A stretch of 64,000 bases of DNA from Pegea sp. RAD2-039 (GCA_034620365.1 JAQGEQ010000179.1:868001-932000); one strand, 5' to 3'. Shown: positions 1 through 18,800, counted from the first letter of the stretch. Notes: generated by a model not told the origin, from the sequence alone. Translations and numbers: made by a program.

Positions 1-127
1 TTTTACTCAACTTTTCAAATATATAAATGATTAAAACATAACAAAGATAAAATTTTAGTTTAAAAAATTTAATTTTCTTAAAGGCATATCTTGCTTATTT
101 AATATTTTTGATTTTTTATTAGTTTAC

Positions 128-218
128 TTTTTGTCTTTTCTTCTTTTTCCCAAGGTGTTCCAGGATTTAAAATCAAATTTAAAACAATTTCATCATTTTG
201 TGTTATGTTTGATTCCAT
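128..218 (-). CDS. TTC36-like protein, first coding exon only (partial)
   Basis: Minus-strand ATG at 218 opens 30 codons plus one base, ending at a GTAAAC donor (exon 128-218). The peptide contains NDEIVLNLILNPGTPW. This resembles the start of TTC36 (tetratricopeptide repeat protein 36), where an ND..VL..I.NP.TP motif precedes the TPR repeats. Without the splice the frame stops soon after, and no second exon is visible in bases 1-127, so the gene would continue off the left edge. The ATG faces away from ADAT1, giving a divergent pair about 1.5 kb apart. The match rests on about 20 residues recalled from memory, so a chance ORF is possible. No TPR repeat itself is in view. Confidence 0.42.
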
Positions 219-1697
219 GGTTAAAATTATCTTAAGTACAAAAGTTGATACAAATTAGTTAAAAAAACAAATAGCAAATAGATAAAATCATAATGAATGC
301 TTACAACTAAAATAATGTAGAAAATAGCAAATTTTAAAGCATTATAAAAAATAGTAAATACATTTAGAACTAAATTAGTTAAAAACTATAAACAAACAAG
401 AATTATTATAAAATAATAAATTGTTTTTTAAATTTACATGAACTACTGATTTTAAACAGTAATAATTAATATTGAACATATTTCAATTAAAAAAAAGAAA
501 TAAACTTTTGAAAACAAAGTTATGTAATTATCAATTTAATGATTAGTTTTCAAAATAATAAAGAAAAATGAATTAAAGATCTTATTTGGTTAATAAATTT
601 ATAGACTCATAATAAAAACATTTTCATAGAGACACAATTTATGTTAAAAATTTGAGAACTATAAATTTATAAATAAAACCTAGGACTTTTAGGTAAATTA
701 AGCAAATCTGGAAAGTTAATGAAAATGACGTAAAACAACTTTGAACTTTTTTGACTTTTTCAACATAGTACTTAGAATGAATAAAATATTTTGGAAATAC
801 TAAAGCTAAAGATAAATCCAAAGATCTTCTATCAATCAAGTGAAAACTGAAAAATATTACTGAAGTGGTAATCATTTTGGATGTTCTTTGGAGGCTAAAT
901 CAGTAGATGGATGGAAGGAAGTAAGTCAACTTGTGGATGGGGTTTGATTATAGTGGAAAGTACCATGCGTTAAAATCTCCCACACCTTATATATATTGCT
1001 TGATGACACGGTCCAGTTACCTGGGACAGTGACACAGAGGTCAACAGATTGTAGATTTTTTCTAGGCTTAATTTTATACCCTTTGCTTATCGCTGTAATT
1101 TATCTATACATAAAAGTAAAGGATTTGACTTAAGAAAATACTAAAAAACAAAAAAAAAGTAATACAGTTTATAAGCTTTGAAAACCTAAACAAAAATTTT
1201 TTAGATACTTATAATTAATGCAAAAATTTTTTTACCTTTTTTATTGACTACCTTACAAAATTGTTGATGCATAGTATAACTCAAAAGACATTATTACTTA
1301 TAAAATACTCATTCACGGTTTAGGGGATTTTAAGTGTGCTAAAACTATTTGTTCTTAGAAAGTTATTTGATTTCATTAATTTAAAAAAATATAGCTATTA
1401 AGAAGCTGTGATTTCAAATTACTTCTCAGTTAATCAGTTTCAAAACTTTAAAGATGCTAATATTTTCTAAGATTGTATTATTAGACTTTTGTAACATATA
1501 TGGTTATTTCAAACAAATAAATTAAATTTTAGTTATTTTATAAAGTTATTCTATAATACAATAGACCTAGATTCCTTTATATATTTTTTGTTATCAATCA
1601 AACTAATAATAATTTCAGTAATAGAATGATTAGAAATTTATATTTCAACTAACTTTTGTATAATTTCTAGAACTATTAAATGTTCAATTAGTTAATA
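219..1697. other. AT-rich spacer between TTC36-like exon and ADAT1
   Basis: Very AT-rich spacer between two divergent gene starts. I see no coding exon. A less AT-rich patch at about 900-1065 is a dispersed repeat, listed separately. No promoter motif stands out enough to be called. Confidence 0.5.
900..1065 (+). repeat. Dispersed repeat, copy A
   Basis: This patch is noticeably richer in GC than its surroundings. It aligns with the reverse complement of about 10805-10965. Shared blocks include ACCTGGGACAGTG at about 1019-1031, then AGGTCAA, then GATTGTAGATTTT, preceded by GATTA(T/G)AGTGGA. The order of blocks is the same in both copies. No coding frame, terminal repeats or target duplication is obvious. 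It could be a SINE, a MITE-like element or a fragment of a larger element. Confidence 0.6.
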
Positions 1698-3407
1698 ATG
1701 ACAGAAACTAGTTTTTCTGACAAATTATTTGAATGTTGCTTAAATACTTTTCATAAGTTGCCAAAAAATGGAAAACCCAATCTTTTACAATGGACTGTAC
1801 TATCAGCATTTATACTAGAAGATAAAACAGGTGATTCTATCTAAGTAATCTTTAATTTTGTTGAAAAATGCTAAAAACTTTAATAACTAGAAATAATTCT
1901 TATAAAAATAAATAATGTCTTTGTAATAAAAATAAGAAATGAACTCATTTAAAATTTTTTATAATTTAATTATTACAACTTTATTGTAAGCATTTTGAAA
2001 CTTTCTTCTTTTGAGAACTGTTTAATTATAGTATTGAATATTACTAATTATTATTGATGAAATTATTTAATAATATTTATAAGTATTGAAATAACAGAAA
2101 GTGATGCTTGCTCAGACTCTAGTATTATATATATTATTTGTAGCTAAACATTAAATAAATAAAATTCTAGTTATAGTTTACTGAAAAATACAATTTAACA
2201 TCTTAGGACACTTGAAAACAATATCACTTGGAACAGGAACATCTTGTTTGGGTAAAAGCCAGCTATCTCAGGATGGATCTCTGATCCATGATTGTCACGC
2301 AGAGATGTTAGCAAGAAGATCATTTATTCTGTAAAGACACAAATCTTACTGCATAAAAATGTTAATTACATTTATCTACAGTTTTATTTATCACCAATTA
2401 AGTCTTGCATACAAACATAAAGATGAAAGTATATTTTCACTACTTGATAATAGCTTATGTGAATTGAAAGATGGTTACAAGTTTCATTTTTTCACGAGTG
2501 AACCTCCTTGTGGTGATGCAAGTATCTTTCCTGTAAGGCGCAAACGAAAATTGAATGAACAAGAAGTTCGTGGAGAAAAAATATTAAAAACTGGGAGACT
2601 TTGTGACGAAAATGTAGAAGTTTGGGATTTGAATAGGTTGGTCATTGAAAAAATTTAATTTTTTAGTTTCAAATATTTCGAATTTTTAGAACTGGAGCAC
2701 ATCCAGTTGAAACAGAAGTACAAGACAAGAAATTACCAGGTTTACTTTATCATGAGTTTGGGATCTTTAGAGTGAAACCGGGGAGAGGGGAACGGACATC
2801 TTCTATGTCATGTAGTGATAAAATTCTGAAATGGAACATTTTAGGCTGCCAAGGATCTTTACTTTCCCATTTCATCAACAAACCGATTTATTTAAGCTCA
2901 ATAGTAATTGGAGGGAATTGTAGTGTTGATGCTGCTGAGCGTGCCTTAGTCAAAAGAATATCTTCACCTCATTTAACTTCTATCATTCAAAATTCAGCAT
3001 TTAGATTAAACATCGAAATTCGGATATTGCAAACGACCAAAAACACTGCTTTTTGTAAAGTAGCAACTCGTAAACCTTGTGGTACCTCAATCATATGGTC
3101 ACAAGTTCCTGAAAATCAATTTAATGCTATTGCAAAAGGAGGAAGGAAGTTAGGTTCAACTAGCAAAACAACTTCACTTAAATCAAGATCTGTTGTTTGT
3201 CGTTCAAACCTTTTCACTTTATTCAAAAATTTATGTGAGCTTCTTCCATTAAAACATCTTTTAAAGCAGTCACAAGGTGTACTGAGCTATCAATTATGTA
3301 AAAACTTCAAAACATACTTAGATTATAACTATATTTGGAGCAAATTGAAAGATAGTAGCTTCAAAAAGTGGATTTCTCATGACAGAAACTTGGATAAATT
3401 TAACTAA
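1698..3407 (+). CDS. ADAT1: tRNA-specific adenosine deaminase 1 (ADAT1)
   Basis: Four exons: 1698-1830, 2207-2330, 2382-2636 and 2690-3407. They join to 409 codons plus TAA with consistent phases. ADAT1 deaminates A37 of eukaryotic tRNA-Ala to inosine. The zinc/catalytic site is visible: H75 and E77 in [10 protein letters not shown]129 in PPCGDAS and C212 in SMSCSDK, the canonical ADAR/ADAT1 set. Other family landmarks are LPKNGKP near the N-terminus, VKPGRGERT before the second Cys, and a C-terminal VPCG-like stretch ([10 protein letters not shown]). There is no dsRNA-binding domain, as expected for ADAT1 rather than ADAR. The protein is shorter than human ADAT1 (about 500 aa), mainly because the acidic insert between the two Cys motifs is small. 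The start is the only ATG in frame with LPKNGKP. Confidence 0.93.
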
Positions 3408-3446
3408 ATAGATAAAAGCTTCTTGAATTCATTTTTATCTGATTTC

Positions 3447-3452
3447 AATAAA
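3447..3452 (+). terminator. Poly(A) signal of ADAT1
   Basis: Canonical AATAAA 40 bp after the ADAT1 stop codon. Position fits a short 3' UTR. Confidence 0.55.
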
Positions 3453-6400
3453 ATATTAAAAAGCAATTTTCAGTTATTTGCAAGCTTTTAAGTACTTAAA
3501 GTTGAAACCATCTGTATGATGATCAAAAGTACTTGACTACAATTTATCTGGGAACTAGCCCAGCTGTGCACTTGTGTAGATCCAATCAAACTGATTTACA
3601 TTTATCGGGTTTAAATCAATTCAATAAATAATTTGAAGTAAAAGTTGCTTGAACTAATTTGGAACAATTACAAAATTTTCTACTATTAAATCTCCAATAA
3701 ATTAACAAATTATTGATTGAAAACGAAAAATTTGTGTTAGAGACAAATAGTAATCATAATTACTATCAATTCTCCCAGTGTGTAGCAAAGTCCATTATTC
3801 TATGATCTGTGATTTTAAAACAAATCCAATTTAACTAAATCCTGTAAATATAAAAGTAATATTGATTAGTATTTTATCATGATTGTCTTTTATAAACCAT
3901 CGCAAAATTTGCTTATAAATTTCAATTTAAAAAGTTATTACATATCTTTACCTAAGTCATAATACTAGAGTTTAGAATGTTCGTGGTATGAACAGTTTAT
4001 CTTTTTAACTTAATCTTTTTTCTTTGAAGGGTGTTAATAAAACTATTTCAAGCGAAATGTTGGAGTAGTATTCTAAATATTCTAGAAAGAATAAAAAAGC
4101 TCTCGCGAAATAATCCTACAAAAGAACAAAAACAAACTAAAGCTTAACAAAGATCCAATAAAATTGTTGTCCACTAATTTTTATATTTTTTATAGTCTGA
4201 TTTGTTTTTTAAAATGAATTATCTTGGACTCTAAATATGAACTATCGAAGAAAAACATTATGAACTTTTTAAAATCGCTGTTTACAGAATGGAAAGTTTA
4301 CAATTAAAATACTTTATATAAATACTAACTTATTAATGGTTTCATTTAGATATTTCAAAAATGGTTCTTATAATTAAATAAAGGTAAAACTAGATGAGCG
4401 CTATGTTTATTCTTTTTATATCAAACATTTTCTTACCTCAAATTACATGACCAAAATTAACTTTGATATTGTTATAATTCTTTAAACTTTAAAGGGTCAA
4501 AAAACCTAATGAAACTCAAAGTTGATAAAACTTCTAGATAAAAAATTCTAGAGTAAAGATAGCTAAAAACATTAACTCAAATTTGAAATAAAACTGGTTT
4601 ATGTAATATTTGAAACGTCAAACCTCATGGAACTAAATCAAATTTTTATAACAACTCTTTTTAAAGAAGACTAACTGATAAATTAAGCCCACCAAAGTTC
4701 AGGAAAATTGAGTTGCTTAGGAAATAGTTTAATTTACTGAAACCTATTATAATCTATCTATTTGTTTCATAATTTATTGTTAATCTTTTAATTTCACAAT
4801 GCATTTATACTTTGATTTTCTAAAATATTTACAACAATTTTAGAACAGATTTTGAGCATTCTCTGAATTAGTTTTTTTATTTCATTTAAAACCTTTTGTA
4901 TATGCAAAATGAACGAATTATATAAATAAGTAAGTTATAAATTCAAAGATAATGATAACTAAAAGTGACCATTTAGTGAACTATTGTTTTAAAATTTAAT
5001 TAAAATAACTTTTCTGAGTTTAGTATTTTTAAATTACATATTCAATTACAAAGTATGATATAATCACAGAAAAAAATTTAGAAAAATAATTCACCAACTT
5101 ACTTTATTAAGTTCTAGTGTATAAGTTTCTGTTTTCTCAATAGTTATGTAAAAAAAATTTTGGCACATGTATTTATTTTTAGAGCATTGCTATTATTATT
5201 TATAAATCTGTAAACTTTTAATCCATTTTTTTCTTCTTTAAGTTGTTCTTTTGAATCTGCTTAGCATATATAAATCGCGATCTAAAATTAGATTACCGTA
5301 CGCCCATAAAGTTGTATCAACGATAACAACCCGTTTAAGGTTGAAATAGAACAGTAGAAAAAAGTTGAACTTCATTTTAATCAGAAAGTTTATTTTTAAT
5401 TACTATAATTTCTACAATTAACACTTTTTTAGTATCTAATGTTATTAATTTGTATCATTTTCTAAACTTAGTTTTAAGTTTGTAATAATTTCATTTAGTA
5501 TGTGGTAAAGAGTATTCTATTTTTATACATTTTAATTTCTTTCATCTTAAACTTTTGATTCATCGAGTTTATTCATTCTGTTGTAGTTAATTCTTTATTC
5601 TTTTCATTCTGATGTACAGTTTTTGTTTTTCCTTTTAAATTAATAAATTATTGATGATGTGAGATAAGTTGGTTTTGCAAACTTTGCTTATATCAATTGT
5701 AGCTAAACTGGAAGAACTTTTTGTTTGTAAGATTTTTTTTTAATTATCTATATAAGTGTTAGTTTGAAAATGTTGTAGATAATTTAAACAAGCTAAATGA
5801 ATAATTCTAACGAGATTAAATTATATTTTTTAAGTTCATTATTTTATTCTTAAGTGAAGATAATCTTCACAAAAGTAATTTTTGCTTATTTTTGTTATTT
5901 ATATAAACATTGAATATAAAGGAAAACATAAACTAAGATTTCATTCTTAAAATTTTCAATAAATCTTTTTTTAATATGATAACTCAAATTGTTTGATAAT
6001 TTTAAGATACAAGTTCTATATCTCCTTAAAAATAATATCTTATTATTTTTCAGTCTTAATGAATTTAAAACAGAATTATCTAAAAATTTAAACCAGAATA
6101 TTTTTATTATACAAAGTTTCATATGATTTGAAGTGATATATTTTTTATTTAGTAATTTTTTTTTGATTTCATAAAATTTATTACCTAATAGCTATTATGT
6201 TTTTTATTGCTATTTTTTATTTTTAACTCTTGGTTTAATTTTATTTCTTATCATTCAACTTGTTTTATATAGACTATGTATTAGCTTGTCTATTACTTTT
6301 TGAATCTGTTAAAACTTGAAATATCTTTCTAATGAAATTGTTTATTATCAAGTAGTCATCAAGACATCATACTGATAATGCTTCTACAAAATCTAGAGTA

Positions 6401-7929
6401 AAAACTTATAGAATATTTTCCTTTTACTAAGTGCTTTAAATTTTGATGATAAATATACCTTTATATGATACTGTCATATACAATTGTTATTGTTATTGAT
6501 AACTTTTTATATATTTAAATAATTTTGTTATAAAAATTTTATTTTTTTTTATATTTCATTACTTATTTTCATAATATTATGTAAATATTACTTAAACCAT
6601 CTGTTATTTCTAAAAATTGTTTTCTGAAATTCTATATTATATAAGCATAATTAAAAAAAATATTTTTTCATTTTTAGCTTGAAGCTTTTTCATTTTAGAA
6701 AAAACTTGAGTACTTAAACTCAGATGCATTCTAAAGTTGTTCATTTTATTTTGAATTTTTTTACTGTGGGTCAACTCTATATAAAAGTCGTTATAATTTA
6801 AAATTTCTTGAATTATAATTTATATATATATATATTATATATAGACATATGTATTTTCAGATAGCTTACTTTTTAGATAACTGATCTTTTTATCATGATG
6901 TTTTGTATATCTTTTTGTTAGTTTTTAAGTAACTTATTTTAGATTTTTTTATGTTGCATAATTAGTCTGTTCTAATTCTAGTATTATAGTTTATTTAAGT
7001 GTACTTGAATATTTGAAAACTAGTTTGTGAGACTAATTTTATGCTAATTTTTGTAAAAACATCATAATAACTAACTTGAACCTTGTATATTTCAAGTAAA
7101 GTAGGTAATATCAAGTTTATTATCAGCTTTTTTAATATTTTAGTTTTAATTCACTGTTTACTTTTATATTATTTGATGTTTTTAAAACTGTTTTTTATGA
7201 ATCATTTCTGTTTTGTTATCGAAGTATTTTTGACTTAATAAATTTGTATTAAGTTTATTTTTATGATTAATAGATTTAAAAGTAATATGTCTTGAAAATA
7301 TATTTTTTTATTATCAAGAAATGATAGTAAGTGTGGAATTAAACCTAATATTAGCTTAAAAATTGTTCAAAAATAGTACCAATATACCTATAAGCAATAG
7401 TCTATGTGTTAAAAGTAAGATGCTAACTATCAGTTGGTTACTTATCTTGAATAATAAAGTTGACAACTATTTACTTGAAGATTTTATTCTATTTTTAGAC
7501 ACACATTTTAGGATTATTTCAATAAACATAATTGGCAGAAATGAAACTTAGAATAAAAAATATAGTTTTACCTATTGGTTTAATCAGCTAAAAAACAAAT
7601 TAGTAACTTAAACCCTCAATGTGTCAACTAAGCAAAGTAAATTAGCTCATATATTTTGAAAGTTTAATTCTATAAAATTTATTCCACCATTAATGTCTAG
7701 TTCTTCTTTCTTACCAATTGCTATTAGTAATCAACAGGTTTCTGTCTGCTACTAAAATAATGAAATTGGTATTTTGTAGTTTTCACTTCTATTATTTGAT
7801 TTTGTTTCTGATTCTCAAGTTTTCGCTTAAACACTTTCTTTATTCCATATGATTTGGTCAAATTTTGTTTCTAGAATTTGTCTAAGTTTAAGATTTTTTT
7901 ATTTTTCTTTGTAATTCCTGAAAAGCAAG
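3453..7929. other. AT-rich intergenic region, no gene seen
   Basis: About 4.5 kb of very AT-rich DNA. Reading frames are short and have no recognisable protein signature. There is a TATATA run near 6820-6845 and many A/T homopolymers. It may hold the ERM promoter and 5' UTR exons, which cannot be placed by eye. Confidence 0.5.
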
Positions 7930-12871
<4,942 letters not shown>

Positions 12872-13921
12872 ATCTTCATCAACTTGCATCTTCATCCACT
12901 AGCAATGTTTTGATCAGCACCTCCACCTATAATTTACTTCTGATTTCTTCTCTTCTATAAATATCATTCTCTGAAGAATTTTTATATTTTTATGTCGATG
13001 TTTCTCATTTGTTAATTTGCCATCTGCAATTTCATTTCAACTTCAAGTAGAGTATTTAGATCATGTACAAAACTTTTCTATTTCTATCTTGCAGCCTCTA
13101 AAAGGTGCAAACACTTTCTAACCACTGATATTTATGCGCCTTAAACAGATAGTTCACAAGGAGAAATATATTCACGCCTATTAAGTACTTCTTCAAGTTG
13201 CTTTGTTATCTAATCAAATGTCAGTTTGCCGAATTCTTTGTACATTTAATACTATTGTAATAAATTAGTCGACTTTTTTGTTATTATCTGTATCAGATAT
13301 ACATCTGTGGCTTATAATAATCTACTGGAAACTGTAATCGTTTAGAACTTACTGATTTCAATCAAATGTTATAATACAACAACTAAACTTCAATTCTGTA
13401 TTTTTATTTCTTATAGCTTTATTTCATTCATTCAATTTGTAGAACTTGATTTTAAAACCCATTTTGCAAAAACCTTCTTGTAAGAAAATTGTCTGAATTC
13501 CATTTTTAGATTATTTAAATTAGTTTGATGAAAGGAAAGATTATTTCTGTTTCAAACTTTTGCGTCGTTTTAAATCTATTTTTTTGGAAATAAACTAAAT
13601 TAAAGATTAAAGAATCAAAATAAGTTGGCAGATCAGGATGAATCAATCGTCTTATGAACAGTCATTATAAATAATTATAACAATACTCATTAATTTATAG
13701 AGAAAGGTTTACAACTCGATGCGTTGATTATTAACTTTGATGTTCAAGCATAAAAATATAAAACTAAACTATGATCTAAGATTTTCAGAAATTTTATATC
13801 TATAATGATAGAACTAACTGATGTCAAAAACTTCAGAAACTTGATCAAATTCAAATATCTAAAATAAATATTTCTATTCAGGTTTACAAGATAATACATC
13901 TTGTAAACATTATTTACAAAT
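12872..13921. other. ERM 3' flank and spacer, no further gene seen
   Basis: The start of this stretch must hold the ERM 3' UTR. I found no canonical AATAAA in its first 200 bp. The rest is AT-rich without a recognisable coding exon. Confidence 0.4.
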
Positions 13922-14104
13922 TGTGGTATAACAGTAAAGTATTTTGCCGCTGACGTAAATTTGTTAAACGTCATTCTCGTATAAACCGTTGTCATTCGGT
14001 AATAGGCTATGTTGTAGGTAGTACGTATCGTCAATATATTTATCCTTGTTGTTAGTCGTCTTAGTAATTTGAAGAAAACTCTGTATAAAGTCATTATTAT
14101 TACA
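13922..14104 (+). repeat. 5' LTR of the Gypsy-type element
   Basis: 183 bp, starting TGTGG and ending TTACA, so it has the usual TG...CA ends. It aligns along its length with 15707-15873. The match is imperfect, with substitutions and small indels, which points to an old insertion. Confidence 0.75.
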
Positions 14105-15706
14105 ATTTGTTCAAATTATTCAAGTTTATTTCTTGGACGAATTGTTGCTGGTTGTTTCGGCGTTATTGAAGCTTTGTGCTGTTAAAGCTTAGCAACGGTT
14201 AAGATAGTTTCTTTTTGCCACACCTATTATGGATTGTTCATTCTTTTCGAGTAAGTATATTTGGTTTTTTATGGTAACAAAGTTGATTTTATATAAAAAA
14301 AGAAAGAAAATCGATACAGTGTTGAAATCAAGTAAGTTTTCTATAGAACCAAATAGTCCATCGGCATCTAGCAAATGGTGTCACTGGAAGAAAACTTTTA
14401 CCAATTACATGGAAAAGTGTGGGTCGAATTGAACATGCAAGGAAAATTGGCAGCGCTTGTTAACTGCACAACAGAAGATGTTGACCAGTGCTTTGAGAGC
14501 TGTAAGACTTAAGTAGAAGCTGCAGAAGAAGCAGTGAATTCAATGAAACTCAAGGATGAGCCATGAAAGAAGTTTATTTAAAATGTGGAGATAGCAAACT
14601 TCATGATTTTAAAAGATGCCCAGCTGGTTCGAGCATATGCTTCAAATGTGGGAGAAGAGACACTATAGTTGAACCAGTCATCTTCTGGGAAGGTCTTCTA
14701 AAAAGCACTCAGGAAGTCAAAGAATGAATAGAGCCGCAGTGACTAGCCAAGTACTGGGGCTTACTCGATTTCCCAACCAATTGAACCATGTGATGGTGGA
14801 TGTCTCTATTACAGGCGAGATATTTAAGACTCTTATTGATGCCGGATCTTAGAAGAGCTTTGTAATAAGGGGTTGAAAGTTCACAAGACCCAAAATCCAT
14901 TTAAGGCGGAAATAGCGCAGGATAAATAAATTTTACCAAGTAAACCTCTATCTTTTAAAGAAAAAGTATAGAAATATCACAGGTAATATACAAATCACTT
15001 CCTAAAAATAAATTTATCACAACTTATAAGCACTATTCAACCGAATATAACCTATAACCTTGTTCAAATAGAATCAACTTCTGAGGGATTTTTAGCTCCT
15101 TACAAATCCAATTCGTTGCAGAGTGCACAGGGACGTTTTTGGCTTATGAAGATGAGTTTGTAAATTTTTAGATAAGGTCTTTTAATTCTCCATGAGAGAA
15201 GAGAGAGGTGGTGAGATTGATTTGAAATGGCAGCCACGATTTGAAATGGATATCTAGAAGTACCCTGCTAGAGTTATCATGATCTAGAAGAAATCCGAGG
15301 TTTTCTTTGAGGGATCTAACCAGATACCCAAATGCGAATGAACAGGATTTTGATGTTCACTAAAGACGATCTAATAAAGAAGATAGTCCTCGATGGGTTT
15401 CACAAGTGTTACAAGGAAGAATCTCGATGACGACATCATGACTAGAAAGGAAGAAGATGAAGAGAGAGACGAATCTAGTGTGCAGGTTTCCAATAAGGAT
15501 ATGAAGACGAGCTTTGATGGTTTGGGTTCCAGAAGTGGTAACGTCAGACCGAAAAGTGAGATCGGCGTTCCAACAGATCATTTAAAGGTGTACCTCTAAA
15601 GCATTATGGTTGGGACTAATTGTTGCTGATAGCAATAACTATAGTGGATATAATACCCACAATGTGCAATCTTTATTGTTCGATCCAATTATTTGATTGG
15701 TGAAAA

Positions 15707-15873
15707 TGTGGTATAACAGTAAACTATTTTGCCGCTAATGTAAGAGTGTTGAACTTCATTCTCATAAAAATCGTTGACCTTCGGTAAAAGACTGTGTTAC
15801 AGTAGCGCATATCGTTAGTATATTTATCATTGTTGTTAAATTATTAACTTGAATAAAGCTCGATATCATTACA
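15707..15873 (+). repeat. 3' LTR of the Gypsy-type element
   Basis: 167 bp, same orientation as 13922-14104. Shared landmarks are TATTTTGCCGCT, TTCATTCTC/GTCATTCTC, a TTCGGTA block and TATATTTATC(A/C)TTGTTGTTA. It is 16 bp shorter than the 5' copy through internal indels. Confidence 0.75.
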
Positions 15874-18800
15874 CTTACTAACTTAATACCTTCAAAATAT
15901 CACTTTTAAAATATTAAAAATTAATTCATCTCTAGTTTAAAAAACATTCTTTTATAATTAAAAGGATCTAATAAAAATTATTTTTGACATTATTAATTGT
16001 GCAAACAATAACTTATTAAAACTGTTGGAACTCCTTTAGCATCAAATGTATATTGAAACGTGAATTGTGTTTAGTTTTTTAAGCTTTCAATGATTTATAT
16101 AAAGATTAATATAAAACTGTGATGTATCTAGTAAATATTTAAATTATCCACAGTGTATGATTTATATATATTTTTTAATACTTTTAAATAAAATTTCATT
16201 TTAAAATTATATTGAACTTATTTTTAAAATAAGTCAGTTAGCTTCTACACTATTTACCACTAATAAGAAGATTTATTACTAGAATATGTTTATTTTAGTA
16301 GCGTCTATTAATAGCTATAGCAGTCATGACTTATACTATGACTTGTAGCGACTAAACTTGACAGTTTTGAAATTATTTAAACTAAATTTAAAGTTCAAAT
16401 TAAAATATAGTAAGCAATAGCATATTTTATCAATTAATTTTTAATCATCTTTTGTACCAAGGGTTTCATTGTTAGATTGTAATTGATTAAGCAAATGACA
16501 ACCATAAACCATAAATTTCAAACAAACACAAAATTTTTCAAGTTTATTATTTGTTTTATTGTTTATATTAACTAATCGATAATATCACATTCAAATGAAG
16601 AATTTTTTAAAAAATTTTTGTTTACAACTTATCATAAATCAAATGAAAATTTCATTTTTTATTTATAGACAGTATAAAGGAAACAAAACTGAAAACTTTC
16701 AACAAAGCAAACTTAACTTATAGAAAATATGATTGACAAAATTAATATAAATACAATTTTCTTTATTCTAAACTTTTGTATGTGTGATTAGTATTCAATT
16801 AATTTTCATGATTAAATATTTCAACCAGCTAAACCAAAAATAAGAAGTTTCATCTTTTAATTTTATCTAACTGTCGATTCTATCGTTAACATTCTAAACA
16901 ATAAGCTATTGACTGAAGTTCGTTGTAATCGGGTTTTGTGGGTTCATTTTAAAATTACTAATTTTTTACAGCTTAGAGAAACTATATTTGCGGCAATAAT
17001 TCTGACGAACCAGAAATAATGGGAGATATTTGAAAACTTGAAAGAATGAAGTTGAAAAACAAGTATTGATCTCGTTGTTAACACAACAAAATAAGTTGGT
17101 TGCTGATAAAAGTACAGCTGAAAAGGACATTTTTTCAGCAAAATCTCAAAGTTTATTTCCATTAAATCACTTTGTAGTAGCTTGCTTCGACCGAGAACGA
17201 CCATGTTGTAATTATGGAGACTCAGTAGTTGCCTATGCAACAGGATTTCAAAATAAAATCACTTTATTAACACATTAGAAATAATTGAATGATTTTATTA
17301 GATATTGTTAATAATTTATTATTAGCTTTAATTTTTTAAAGGTCTAATATAACTAACATTAAAAGTTACTTTAAAATGTTCAAGAATAAATAAACTTTAA
17401 AAACTTAGTTGAAATTAAAATTAAAACAAAATGGATCTTAATATACAAACAAAATTTGATACAGAAATAAAACATAAATTTTTAGTTTAATGGTAATTTA
17501 TCTATATTTGTTAAATATAGTGAAGTTACGCTCAAAATTTTTCTAAAATGACCCTTTAAATCGAGAAGTTTCTGATAAAAAGTAGTTTTGTTAAACTATG
17601 AAGTCAAAATTTCCTTGAATTTTGACATTTTTTAATGAGTTTCCAACAACTCTTGTGCTTTGTCATAATGTATCTTCAAAGAAAACATTAAGGTCTATAA
17701 GTGTTCAGTTGAAAGAACTCCTATAAATTTCACTCCCAAAAAATGTTAAATTTTAATTATTTATCATTTAAAAATTCTTCGATGTGGTAAAAGACTGAAA
17801 CATTGATTTTTCACAAAAATAAAACATGATTAGTATTTTGTTCCTGATATTCATTTTTGGTGATCAACACTAATATTATGATAATTAATTAAATTAAAGT
17901 GTTTAGTGATAAATAAATGAATACTTTAATCAAATTTTATATTAAATTTATTTATTAAAATTATTGTGTATTTTCAAAAAATTGATTTATCTAATCAATC
18001 TTGACTTTATATAAAATTTCTTGTTGTAAAGAGTTTTTCGTTCAGTATCTCACATAAGCGTTTTTTTGTCCAAAAACTCATACAAATGTTATGTAATTGT
18101 TTAAAGAAATTTATTAAACAGTAACTTTAAATCTTAACATTTTGAAAATAGTTTTGTTACAATTCTTCTTGATTATTTCACTTTATGAATAATTTGATAA
18201 AATGACGGAAAGCTGAAAATATGTCTTCAGAAATATGACTGGCAGATAAAAATTGTTGTTTATCAAATGATGAACTACTTAAAAAGCATTTGGCAGTTTT
18301 TCAGAATTTTGTATCTACAACTACTTTTTTATTTCATTAAAAATTATACACAGCAAGCAAAAATTAATTTTTAATTAAATCATGAAACTAACAATAATCT
18401 TTAAATACAAATTTGTTAAATTAACTTCTAAATTTCTGAAAAAGTATTTTCTATCTGTTGTTATTATTTTTCATTTGTTATAAGGATGAAAAATATTCGA
18501 AGTAATTTTGCATACAAAGCTAAAATTTAACTAAAATAATTGGAAAATGATTTTTTCTGTAAAATATCTGCTTTTGATCATTTTAAAACCCATGGAAAAA
18601 ATAATTAGCTTGTTTAATTATGAAATTTAATTCAAGTATTACTGACAATAAATTAAATCTAAATATCTCAACATCAAAGCAATAAAAGAAAGTTTTGAAC
18701 AGATGAAATATAAAAAGAGATCCACCTTAAATTTGAAATTTATTCGATAAGTTATTAACTTATTAATCCAAATTTCTATATCTGATGTTAGCTTTTTTAT

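Larger units (their letters stand above)
13922..15873 (+). mobile_element. Decayed Gypsy-type LTR retrotransposon
   Basis: Two direct repeats, both starting TGTGGTATAACAGTAAA and ending in TTACA, flank about 1.6 kb of broken gag-pol sequence. From left to right the remnant shows a gag-like stretch at 14340-14430 (SPSASSKWCHWKKTF), a Gypsy-style Cys/His knuckle region at about 14567-14667 with Cys and His at the expected places, and a retropepsin core LIDAGS at about 14831-14848 followed at once by a stop. Many frameshifts and stops interrupt it, and no reverse-transcriptase core could be read, so most of pol is deleted. No clear target-site duplication is visible. The element is dead. Confidence 0.75.

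Noticed and set aside
1841-1850. GTAATC donor at 1845 for ADAT1 exon 1
   Set aside because: An in-frame TAA precedes it; the GTGATT donor at 1831 gives the correct phase into exon 2.
13744-14094. 116-codon minus-strand frame
   Set aside because: It spans the 5' LTR and flank and has no protein signature.
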